In this document: positions 16,806 through 24,124 of the stretch, in pieces
Position numbering within the stretch: position 1 is the stretch's first letter
Layout: the number at the start of each line of letters is the position of its first letter
Assembly (NCBI RefSeq): GCF_039536325.1
Contig: NZ_BAAAYO010000001.1
Location: 868,001 to 932,000 of the forward strand
Origin: Paenibacillus_AB hodogayensis
GTDB taxonomy: Bacteria > Bacillota > Bacilli > Paenibacillales > NBRC-103111
Direction of reading: 5' to 3'
DNA length: 64,000 nt
The notes under the pieces: model-generated
What the model was told of the DNA's origin: nothing
The model's database searches: none
The model's input: only the letters and a program-made list of their open reading frames with translations
Program-made: the position numbers and the translations under genes

Positions 16806-17615
16806 GTGCTAGTCGTGCAACAGCTTTCCCATTCGTTCCTGAACGGAACGGAACCGACGCGGGTGCTCATCGGCATCGACTTTCGCGTCGAGCGCGGCGA
16901 GATCGTCGCGCTGCTCGGCAGCTCCGGCTCGGGCAAGTCGACGCTGCTTAACCTGATGGCCGGTTTGATGAAGCCGACCGAAGGGAGCATTCTGATCGCC
17001 GACCGGAAGATCGAGAAGATGAACGAGAACGAGCTTGCCGTGTTTCGGCGCACGCATATCGGCTTTATTTTTCAATCGTACGAGTTGATTCCCCACCTGA
17101 CGGTGCGCGAGAACGTCGAGCTGCCGCTCGTCTTCCAGGGCCTCAAAGCCAAGCTGCGCCGGGAACGGGCCCTTACGCTGCTTACGCGCGTCGGATTGGC
17201 CGGCAAAACCGAGCTGTTCCCTTCGCAGCTTTCCGGCGGCCAGCAGCAGCGGGTCAGCATCGCCCGCTCGCTCATTACGGAGCCTGCGGTCGTCTTCGCG
17301 GACGAGCCTACAGGCAATTTGGATACGGCTACCGAATCGGAGATTATCGATCTGCTGCTTGAGCTGAACGTCAATCTGGGCATCACGTTCGTCATCGTCA
17401 CCCACGAGCACGAGGTGGCCAAGCGGACGAAGCGGATTATTCAACTGCGGGACGGCCGACTTGTGGAACCGGGATCGGACCCGGAACCTCTTGCCGCTGA
17501 AACGGATGTCGCAGGAGCGGATGCCATGGGGACGGTCGCCGCCGGGCATGCCGGACAGAACGAAGAAGCGGACAGCGGCGCGGACCGGCGATTGCGGGAG
17601 GGTGAGAAACGATGA
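16806..17615 (+). CDS. ABC transporter ATPase, MacB/LolD type
   Basis: ATPase of a MacB/YknY-type exporter. GTG 16806 is taken as the start because GGAGGGG lies just upstream (16795-16801). Walker A LLGSSGSGKST, Q-loop FIFQSYELIPHLTVRENVELPL, signature LSGGQQQRVSIARSL and Walker B VVFADEPTGNLD are all present. The last 45 residues form an unusual Ala/Gly/Asp/Glu-rich tail (after about residue 222, containing PGSDPEPLAAETD). Its stop overlaps the permease start by 4 bases (ATGA). Together with the next two genes this forms a YknXYZ-like efflux system, known in relatives for toxin or antimicrobial peptide resistance; the cargo here is unknown. Confidence 0.9.
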   Translation: MLVVQQLSHSFLNGTEPTRVLIGIDFRVERGEIVALLGSSGSGKSTLLNLMAGLMKPTEGSILIADRKIEKMNENELAVFRRTHIGFIFQSYELIPHLTVRENVELPLVFQGLKAKLRRERALTLLTRVGLAGKTELFPSQLSGGQQQRVSIARSLITEPAVVFADEPTGNLDTATESEIIDLLLELNVNLGITFVIVTHEHEVAKRTKRIIQLRDGRLVEPGSDPEPLAAETDVAGADAMGTVAAGHAGQNEEADSGADRRLREGEKR

Positions 17616-18985
17616 GATTCCGCGATTATATCGCGCTAGGCTGGGATCAGCTGCGCCGCCGCAAAGTCGTTACGCTGCTCTGCGTGATGGGGATCGCCAT
17701 CGGCTCGGCCTCGATCGTGGTGGCGCTCGCTTTCGGGGAATCGATCTCCCACTACAGCACGAAGCAGATGAGCTACTATTTGAAAACGGATGAAATTACG
17801 ATCATGAACCAGAACGGGGGATCGGCCGACGGCTCGAATGGAGAATTGAACGAATTCGGCCTGACGAAGCAGAAGCTGAACATGATCAAGGAGCTCCCCC
17901 ATGTCAAATCGGCGGCAAGCTTTGCGGACGTCGGCTCCATGCCGTTTATCGTCGACGATACGAAAACCGGCATGGTGAGCATCGTAGCCACCGAGCTTAG
18001 CACCTTGCCCGATTTCGGCCACGAATTTCAGCAAGGGGTTCCGATCGATCAGGACAACGTTATCGTGCTCAGCTATACGGCGACGGTAGGGCTGCGCGAC
18101 TGGCAGACGTCGTTGACCGATGGGGGCCGCCGGCAGCAGAGCCAGCTCGAGCAGGATATTATCCAGGGCCGCGAGAAGGCGCCGATCGTCCCTTACCCGC
18201 TGTACCGCAAGCAAATTCGGCTGCAAAAGACGATCAACCTGCCGGACGGCACCGTCAAGACGCTGGAGTTTCCGGTTCGGGTCGTCGCTATCGGGAAACG
18301 CGAGGAAGGCATGTCGGACCGCGGGGTCTTTTTCTCGCAAAAGCAAGCTTACATATCGCCGGGACTGGCCCAGCAAATTCGCGACGCGGAGGCGGCCGTT
18401 ACCGGCAAAAACCAAAGAACGGGCAATGCCGAAAACCAGTTCGATACCGTACAGGTGAAAATCGATAATGCCGCCAACGTCGAGAAAACCGACAAGCTGA
18501 TCCAATCGCTCAAGCTGCGGACGTCGAACAACCTGAGCCGTCAGGAAAGCATGAGCAAGGAATTCGCTATCGTGCGGATCATCTTCGGAGGGGCCGGTCT
18601 GTTCATCCTGTTCGTGGCCTCCATCTCGATTGTTGTCGCGATGACGATGTCGACGCACCAGCGGCGGCGGCAAATCGGCATTATGAAGGTGCTGGGAGCG
18701 AATCTGAAGCAGATCCGCAATATGTTTGTCGTGGAATCCGCGCTGCTCGGCGTCATGGGAGGGCTGGCCGGCATTTTGTTCGCGTATTGGGTCATCTGGG
18801 GCATTAACGTCATCCTGGTCCAAACGAACCCGGCCGGCTCGGCGGAGGCGGAGATTATGTTCATCAGCCTGTGGATTTTGCCGCTCGGGATGTTCTTCGC
18901 CATCATGACCGGGGTCATGTCGGGCATCTTCCCGGCAATCAAGGCTTCCAGAACAGACGCGCTAACCGCGATCAAACGAGAGTAG
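17612..18985 (+). CDS. FtsX-like ABC permease (MacB/YknZ type)
   Basis: 457 residues. A first membrane helix near residues 20-42 (VVTLLCVMGIAIGSASIVVALAF), a large extracellular domain to about residue 310, then three C-terminal helices (GGAGLFILFVASISIVVAMTMS, SALLGVMGGLAGILFAYWVIWG, LWILPLGMFFAIMTGVMSGIFPA) and the end motif ASRTDALTAIKRE typical of MacB permeases. Translationally coupled to the ATPase. Next gene, 16 bases on, is the adaptor. Confidence 0.92.
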   Translation: MRFRDYIALGWDQLRRRKVVTLLCVMGIAIGSASIVVALAFGESISHYSTKQMSYYLKTDEITIMNQNGGSADGSNGELNEFGLTKQKLNMIKELPHVKSAASFADVGSMPFIVDDTKTGMVSIVATELSTLPDFGHEFQQGVPIDQDNVIVLSYTATVGLRDWQTSLTDGGRRQQSQLEQDIIQGREKAPIVPYPLYRKQIRLQKTINLPDGTVKTLEFPVRVVAIGKREEGMSDRGVFFSQKQAYISPGLAQQIRDAEAAVTGKNQRTGNAENQFDTVQVKIDNAANVEKTDKLIQSLKLRTSNNLSRQESMSKEFAIVRIIFGGAGLFILFVASISIVVAMTMSTHQRRRQIGIMKVLGANLKQIRNMFVVESALLGVMGGLAGILFAYWVIWGINVILVQTNPAGSAEAEIMFISLWILPLGMFFAIMTGVMSGIFPAIKASRTDALTAIKRE

Positions 18986-19001
18986 CAAAGGAGCAGCCAT
19001 C

Positions 19002-20084
19002 ATGAGTAAAAAGAAAATATGGCTATACGGGGTCGTTGCCGTCGCAGTGATCGGCATCAGCGGCCTACTCTATACTCAAAGCCAATCCCGTCCCCAAAAG
19101 CCTCCTCCCCCTGCGGCAGGCAGCACGTTGAGCTTCAAGGCGACGCGGGAAAACTTGGCGAACACCGTCGAAGTCAAAGGCAAATCCTCCTATATCAAGG
19201 AGACGGTCGTGTACGCTCCCTTCACGGCGAACGTGGAGCAATGGGCGGTCAGCGACGGCGCTCAGGTCGAGCAAGGAAGCCCGCTGTTCAAGATGGAGGA
19301 CAAGGCGCTGCGCGACGACATCGCCCAGCAGACGGCCAATATCCGCAAAACCGAGCTGGAAGCGAAGCTGCGCACCGTCGAGCAGGCCGCTCAAGCGAAG
19401 GCGGGGGAAACGATATCGGCGAGCGAAGGCGAGGCGCTGCAGCGTTTTGCCAAAAATGCCTCCAAAGAAGTGCAGCAGGAGCTGGATCAACTGAACCGGA
19501 CGCTCGCGGCTACCGATCTGGAGTCGAAGCGGAAAAAGCTGGACAAAGCCCAGATCAACGCGCCGGACAAGGGCATCTTCCTGTTAAGCGGCCAAACGAA
19601 GCCGCAGAAGCTGGCGGAAGGCGAAGCGGTCGGCAAAATCGTCGACGTCTCCGGTTTGCAAATGACGACCTCCGTGGGCGAATACGACGTATTTCGCATC
19701 CAGCCCGGCATGCCGGTACAGGTGACGATCAACGCCCTGAAGCAGACGAAGCTGACCGGAAAGGTCGAGAAAGTGTCCAAATTCCCGAAAGCCGTCGCCG
19801 CCAACGATACCGGCCCGGCCCAATTCGAAGTCGTCATCTCGCTGGACACGCACGACAATTTGGTCGCCGGTCTCACCCTGACCGCTCTGATCGAGACGGA
19901 CAACAAGCAGGATGTGCTGACTGTGTCGACGATCGCCGTGCAGCGCGACAAGGAGGGCTACTACGTGCTGCTTCAGACGCCTCAAGGGTCCGAGCGGCGG
20001 GCTATCAAGGTCGGACTGGAAACCGCCGACAAGACCGAGGTGCTGGAAGGGCTTCAGGAAGGCGACACCGTCGTTCTGCAATAA
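19002..20084 (+). CDS. RND/HlyD-type efflux adaptor (YknX-like)
   Basis: Membrane-fusion protein of the MacB-type exporter. N-terminal signal anchor at about residues 5-24, Pro-rich linker, a barrel-sandwich (lipoyl-like) domain starting near residue 50, a coiled coil about 105-170, a return to the lipoyl half (INAPDKGIFLLSG) and a beta-barrel region (MPVQVTINALKQTKLTGKVEKVSKFP). The last 80 residues show the membrane-proximal domain (TLTALIETDNKQDVLTVSTIAVQRDKEGYYVLL, VGLETADKTEVLEGLQEGDTVVL). ABC-type exporter completed with the two upstream genes; order ATPase-permease-adaptor. Confidence 0.88.
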   Translation: MSKKKIWLYGVVAVAVIGISGLLYTQSQSRPQKPPPPAAGSTLSFKATRENLANTVEVKGKSSYIKETVVYAPFTANVEQWAVSDGAQVEQGSPLFKMEDKALRDDIAQQTANIRKTELEAKLRTVEQAAQAKAGETISASEGEALQRFAKNASKEVQQELDQLNRTLAATDLESKRKKLDKAQINAPDKGIFLLSGQTKPQKLAEGEAVGKIVDVSGLQMTTSVGEYDVFRIQPGMPVQVTINALKQTKLTGKVEKVSKFPKAVAANDTGPAQFEVVISLDTHDNLVAGLTLTALIETDNKQDVLTVSTIAVQRDKEGYYVLLQTPQGSERRAIKVGLETADKTEVLEGLQEGDTVVLQ

Positions 20085-20110
20085 AGCTTTGGCCCTGTAG
20101 GTAGTTTCAA

Positions 20111-20145
20111 AAATGCCTTCCGAGAAAGCTCTTCGGAAGGCATTT
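20111..20145. terminator. Strong bidirectional terminator
   Basis: AAATGCCTTCCGA (20111-20123) pairs with TCGGAAGGCATTT (20133-20145), 13 bp. Lies between the convergent efflux operon and azlD. Confidence 0.85.
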
Positions 20146-20150
20146 CAGCA

Positions 20151-20477
20151 TTAAAAAACGAAACGCAGCACCATAATCGAAATGATCCCGACCACGACTG
20201 TTCCCAGCAAGCTGCGCGTGAATACAGCCGTGAGCCATGTTGGCAATGCTGCCAGCAACTCGATTTTATTACGGGCAAGGGAAAGCTCCCCGTCTGCAAC
20301 CAACAACTCCTCCCCCACTAAAGCGGCCAAGACGGCAATCGGAACGTAATGCAGCCACCGCATGGCCCAATCCGGTATTCGCATGCGGCTAAGAACCATA
20401 AGCGGTATCACTCTGGGAATGAGGGTTGCCAGGGATGCTCCTATAATAATCAATAGAATAGACCATCTTACTTCCAT
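20151..20477 (-). CDS. azlD: AzlD-like small subunit of branched-chain amino-acid exporter
   Basis: 108 residues, four hydrophobic helices. Opens WSILLIIIGASLATLIPRVIPL and contains MRIPDWAMRWLHYVPIAVLAALVGEEL, the family pattern (RhhP and W..yvP). Overlaps azlC by 10 bases, the usual genetic arrangement; AzlC and AzlD together form an exporter for branched-chain amino acids or analogues such as azaleucine in Bacillus. Confidence 0.88.
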   Translation of the reverse strand: MEVRWSILLIIIGASLATLIPRVIPLMVLSRMRIPDWAMRWLHYVPIAVLAALVGEELLVADGELSLARNKIELLAALPTWLTAVFTRSLLGTVVVGIISIMVLRFVF

Positions 20478-21202
20478 TTTTCCACCACCGTTCCTATGGT
20501 CGCCGCAATGATAGTGGCCCCGATAACCGCCATGCTTCCGGATACGACAAGATTCAGTCCTACAAAAGCAACAACGGCGCTAATTGCAACTACCAGATCC
20601 TTACGGATTTTTCTTCGGCTGGCCATCTGTAGAACAAGAAGCCCGATAAACATCGCGGGCAATGCAAAATCCAAACCAAACTTTTCGGGATTCGTAATCC
20701 ATTTGCCAAAAAAAGCTCCTGCTAAAGTGGCCAAGATCCAATTCAGATATGCGGTTATATTAAGTCCATGCATCCATCTTTCACTGATAAGCGTTTTGTT
20801 TGCCGGTTGGTTCATTGCAACACCGAATGTCTCGTCCGTGAGCAAAGAGCCTATTCCCATAGCTTTGATGGGAGGAAGATGACGAAAATAAGGCGACAAC
20901 GCTGCGCTGAGCAACAGATGGCGAAGATTCACAATCCAAACGGTGGCAATGATAGCAGCCGCCGATCCATTAGCCGCAATCATCCCCGCCACGATAAATT
21001 GAGCGGAGCCGGCATAAATAAGCGCAGACATTAAAGTGATTTCGGCTACGCTTAATCCGGATGTTTTTCCAACAACTCCAGCAGCAAATCCTATGCTCAA
21101 GTAACCCAACAACGTGGGAACGCAGTCTTTCACGCCCTGGAAAAAGCTTTCTCCGGGCTCCTCCACTCTGCTCTCCTTTATGTGAACATTCTCCTCTTGC
21201 AT
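20468..21202 (-). CDS. azlC: AzlC-like branched-chain amino-acid exporter, large subunit
   Basis: 244 residues. Landmarks: FFQGVKDCVPTLLGYLSIGFAAGVVGK (the GFxxG helix 1), LMSALIYAGSAQFIVAGMIAANGSAAAI (YAGSAQF is the family signature), NLRHLLLSAALSPYFRHLP, MGIGSLLTDETFGVA, and four to five more helices. Preceded by a structured leader and a putative terminator (21264-21283), which suggests control by attenuation. Substrate in the known members is valine, leucine, isoleucine or methionine; this copy is assigned by family only. Confidence 0.9.
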   Translation of the reverse strand: MQEENVHIKESRVEEPGESFFQGVKDCVPTLLGYLSIGFAAGVVGKTSGLSVAEITLMSALIYAGSAQFIVAGMIAANGSAAAIIATVWIVNLRHLLLSAALSPYFRHLPPIKAMGIGSLLTDETFGVAMNQPANKTLISERWMHGLNITAYLNWILATLAGAFFGKWITNPEKFGLDFALPAMFIGLLVLQMASRRKIRKDLVVAISAVVAFVGLNLVVSGSMAVIGATIIAATIGTVVEKWK

Positions 21203-21263
21203 CGCATTCGATCCTCCGTTTTTATGGTAATCCTTTTTGTCACTTTTTTATGAAAAAGAAAAT

Positions 21264-21283
21264 AACCGGCATATGCGGCCGGT
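21264..21283 (-). terminator. Leader terminator upstream of azlC
   Basis: ACCGGC and GCCGGT (21265-21270 and 21278-21283 on the plus strand) with loop ATATGCG; on the minus strand it is followed by a T-rich run (TTATTTTCTTTTT). It ends transcription before azlC unless read through. Confidence 0.65.
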
Positions 21284-21291
21284 CTGATTGA

Positions 21292-21447
21292 CTACGAGGT
21301 CCACTTCTCATCCGCCGATGACCAGAACTCATCCTCAGGCGGGCAGGGAATAACCTCTCCCCGAAATTGTATCATCATTACAGATGGAAGTGTTATCAAA
21401 AATGATGACTTATCGATACAATGCCGGAGTGAGGTTGATACCTGCAT
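21292..21447 (-). other. Structured leader or 51-codon ORF in front of azlCD
   Basis: Two readings are possible. As RNA (minus strand): GAGGT and ACCTC (21353-21357 with 21296-21300) enclose a coaxial helix of CCGCC-TGAG-GATGA with TCATC-GGCGG (21312-21321 with 21329-21342, 4-nt bulge, 7-nt loop), followed by the terminator. As protein: an open frame runs from ATG 21447 to TAG 21292 with a C-terminus FWSSADEKWTS that looks coding-like, but no ribosome site is convincing. A weak promoter (TTGATA, 17 bp, GATGAT) lies inside. It is 17 bases after the stop of the preceding gene. Confidence 0.4.
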
Positions 21448-21464
21448 TACCCGGAGCCTAATTC

Positions 21465-23942
21465 TTACAAGACAAAGGATACAATCGATTCGATCTCGTT
21501 TTTCTCCTCCGGATATTTGGCCGTAAACCGCTCATATAAAGACTCGTCAGGCTTGCCCGCTTTTTTCAGCGCCGCCAAATACCAGCGCGTTCCGGACTTG
21601 CTTATTTCGGCATCCAGCCGTTCGTCAGCGGTCGCAGCCAGCAATTCAGCCGCTTTTCCCGCATCCCCGGAAATATAATAGATTTGTCCGAGCGTAAGCG
21701 AGAAACCGGGCGTGATGTCAAATGGACTTCCTGCCATTTGTCCCTTCGGCAACGACTCCAGCTTCTTCTGGCGGGCCAGCACTTCCTGATGAAGCTCGAT
21801 ACCGGCTGTCCAATGCGAATCCGCGACCTTTTTCATACCGGACTGCCTTGCCTTCTCGCCCAGCTGCAAATGCAGCATAGCCGCCCGTTCGTACATTCCG
21901 ATCACCCACGGGAACCGCCGCAATCCGTCTTCCATCAGGGCCAACGCTTCCTCCTGTTTATTCCCCAGCATGTAATGATTATAACCCGCTTCAAATACGC
22001 TGCGGTCGTAAGGCTCGGTTTTTTTGATGGAATCGAGCCACTTGGTCCCTTCCTTGTAATACGCTTCATTCTGGGTCTGCTTGTATACTTGCTCCATGAA
22101 GTTGACTCGCGTCAAGGCGTAGTACAGGTTGTTCGGCTGCAGCTCAAGCGCCTTGTCCAGCGGGACAAGCACCTCGTTCAGCGATTTCCCTTCCCCTGCT
22201 AGTTGTAGAGCGCGGGCGTACTGCCTGTCCGCACTCCAATGAATGAACGAGGTGATCAGAAACAGCACCGACACGATCCCGAGAAATAAGGGAAACACAT
22301 ATTTGCTCTTCACCCATTTGAATGTTTCGCCTCTTGGTCGAAGCGGTGCGCTGAAACCGGATGCGAGCCCGCCCAAGCTGAGGAAAACGATTGCCGATAC
22401 GAAGACGTAGCTCATCTCGAAGTCCATTAGACTATGCAATAAAATGGCCACGACGACGGCATAAAACAGCAAATCGCGTTCTCCGTCCGCCTCCGATCGG
22501 CCGGCAAAATACCGCTTTGCGAACAAAACCAGGATCGAGCCGATGAAAGCCAGCAAAATGAGGACTCCGACGATGCCCGTCTCCACCATATACTGCAGCA
22601 GGAAGCTATGCACCTGACTGACCGTGTACGGATTATTCGCATACTGGGGATACAGGACGGCCCACGCATTGCCGCCCGCTCCGAACAACGGGTAATCCTG
22701 CAGCGCCTTGAACGTATCGCGGTACATCGTGAATCGCTCCAAGACACTATGCTGTTGCAAGTTGATGCTTTGTATGCGCGAAGACAGCGCTTCTGGAAGT
22801 ACATTCACGACAAACGACTTACTGGCGACAAGGAACACTCCCAGCGCCAAGCCAAAGACGATCAAGACCGGGATGTACAGATTGGAAAATTTGGCGCGGG
22901 AGAGCCGGCTCAATCCCTTGTCCAGCCAAGGCATCCCAAATCGATGCAGCAGGACAATGACCAAAGCCGCGAGAGTAGACGCTGCAAGTAATGTGCTCCA
23001 ACCGGCAAACGATAAAGAATCAAAGAAGGAGAGCGTATCCTTCACCTTGAAATCCGGCCCGCGTCGTGCCGCCATCGTGTCCAGCACCTTCGATGCGATA
23101 TCGCGGATCTTGTCGGTAATGAGAAGGGAAGCCACTCCCCCGATGACCAGATACAGAAAAAAACGAATTTGTTTCGCAAACGCCATAAAAGGCAAAAAGG
23201 CAAGCAAAATAAACGGCAGCATGACCAAACCGCCGCGGGACAATGTCAAGAAAAACGACAGCAGTACCGGCACGAGCATCACCGCATGAATGGCCGTGAC
23301 GTACCATCTCCGGGAGGAAATAATCAAGTGCAAGCAGCACAGCAATGGTATGATCAAAAAACCGGCGAACGCATTCGCATATTGGAAAACCGAGGTCAGG
23401 CGCAGCTCTTCCCCTTGTTTCATGACCGCATCATAAAAATAAACGTTTCCGAACACGTTGAGCAGGCAAAACACGACGACAGCGTAAGCGGAGCACACGA
23501 TGCCGTAGCGGATAGCCGCATGTCCGAACCGATTCCTGGCAAGCCATAGGCCCATGAGGAAAAATACGGCATACATCACATGGAACAGCAGCAGGTTTTC
23601 GGCATGGTGCCGAGTAACGGCTGACAATAGCGATAGCAAATAGCCGAGCGGTACGCCCCATACGGCTACGGCGTAAAGATCGCGCTGTTCTTTCCACTGC
23701 CACCGGCTATATAGGTAAACGACGAGCAGCAATAAAACGACCGCGGCCCAAACCATCGACGTATAAATAGGGCCCTCGTATTTGGCACTGGAGCCGTAAA
23801 ACAACGCAGTCTGAAAAGGAGCTATCATTAAAAAGGCCAAAACGAATCCGGTTATGCACCAATACAAAATCGAATGATGCTCCTGCTGCTCGGCTCGTTC
23901 GCGGCCGAGCCGGTACACATTTTTGTTCTGAACAGTAACCAT
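21465..23942 (-). CDS. O-antigen ligase-family membrane protein with TPR-like C-terminal domain
   Basis: 825 residues from ATG 23942, chosen for GGGAGAGG just upstream. About 13 hydrophobic helices in residues 25-560; the Wzy_C-type motif is FGAGGNAWAVLYPQYANNPYTVSQVHSFLLQYMVETGIVGVLI (about 405-450) with the conserved His in the periplasmic loop. The C-terminal 260 residues are soluble and helix-rich (LDKALELQPNNLYYALTRVNFM, AGYNHYMLGNKQEEALALMEDGLRRFPW), in the manner of tetratricopeptide repeats. Enzymes of this type ligate or polymerise polysaccharide or teichoic-like chains outside the membrane. Isolated from other glycan genes. Confidence 0.88.
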   Translation of the reverse strand: MVTVQNKNVYRLGRERAEQQEHHSILYWCITGFVLAFLMIAPFQTALFYGSSAKYEGPIYTSMVWAAVVLLLLVVYLYSRWQWKEQRDLYAVAVWGVPLGYLLSLLSAVTRHHAENLLLFHVMYAVFFLMGLWLARNRFGHAAIRYGIVCSAYAVVVFCLLNVFGNVYFYDAVMKQGEELRLTSVFQYANAFAGFLIIPLLCCLHLIISSRRWYVTAIHAVMLVPVLLSFFLTLSRGGLVMLPFILLAFLPFMAFAKQIRFFLYLVIGGVASLLITDKIRDIASKVLDTMAARRGPDFKVKDTLSFFDSLSFAGWSTLLAASTLAALVIVLLHRFGMPWLDKGLSRLSRAKFSNLYIPVLIVFGLALGVFLVASKSFVVNVLPEALSSRIQSINLQQHSVLERFTMYRDTFKALQDYPLFGAGGNAWAVLYPQYANNPYTVSQVHSFLLQYMVETGIVGVLILLAFIGSILVLFAKRYFAGRSEADGERDLLFYAVVVAILLHSLMDFEMSYVFVSAIVFLSLGGLASGFSAPLRPRGETFKWVKSKYVFPLFLGIVSVLFLITSFIHWSADRQYARALQLAGEGKSLNEVLVPLDKALELQPNNLYYALTRVNFMEQVYKQTQNEAYYKEGTKWLDSIKKTEPYDRSVFEAGYNHYMLGNKQEEALALMEDGLRRFPWVIGMYERAAMLHLQLGEKARQSGMKKVADSHWTAGIELHQEVLARQKKLESLPKGQMAGSPFDITPGFSLTLGQIYYISGDAGKAAELLAATADERLDAEISKSGTRWYLAALKKAGKPDESLYERFTAKYPEEKNEIESIVSFVL

Positions 23943-23982
23943 TGGCCTCTCCCTATATACCAATTTTTGTATTTTTTAAACT

Positions 23983-24012
23983 ATCATACCATGGCTGAAT
24001 GAAACGAACCAA
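23983..24012 (-). promoter_or_regulatory. Promoter of the O-antigen ligase-like gene
   Basis: On the minus strand TTGGTT (24007-24012), 18-bp spacer, TATGAT (23983-23988); 41 bases upstream of the start codon. Confidence 0.6.
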
Positions 24013-24073
24013 TCATGTACTCGTATAATGACGTTCGTTGTTAAACATTGGTTACACTTCGATCAAAAAAATA

Positions 24074-24103
24074 AAGCCTTGCCGTGTTAATCGGCCAAGG
24101 CTT
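24074..24103 (-). terminator. Terminator of the MMPL gene
   Basis: AAGCCTTG (24074-24081) pairs with CAAGGCTT (24096-24103), with CCG/CGG continuing the stem. On the minus strand the T-run TTTATTTTTTT follows. Confidence 0.8.
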
Positions 24104-24124
24104 AAGAATCGTATTTTTATTTTT

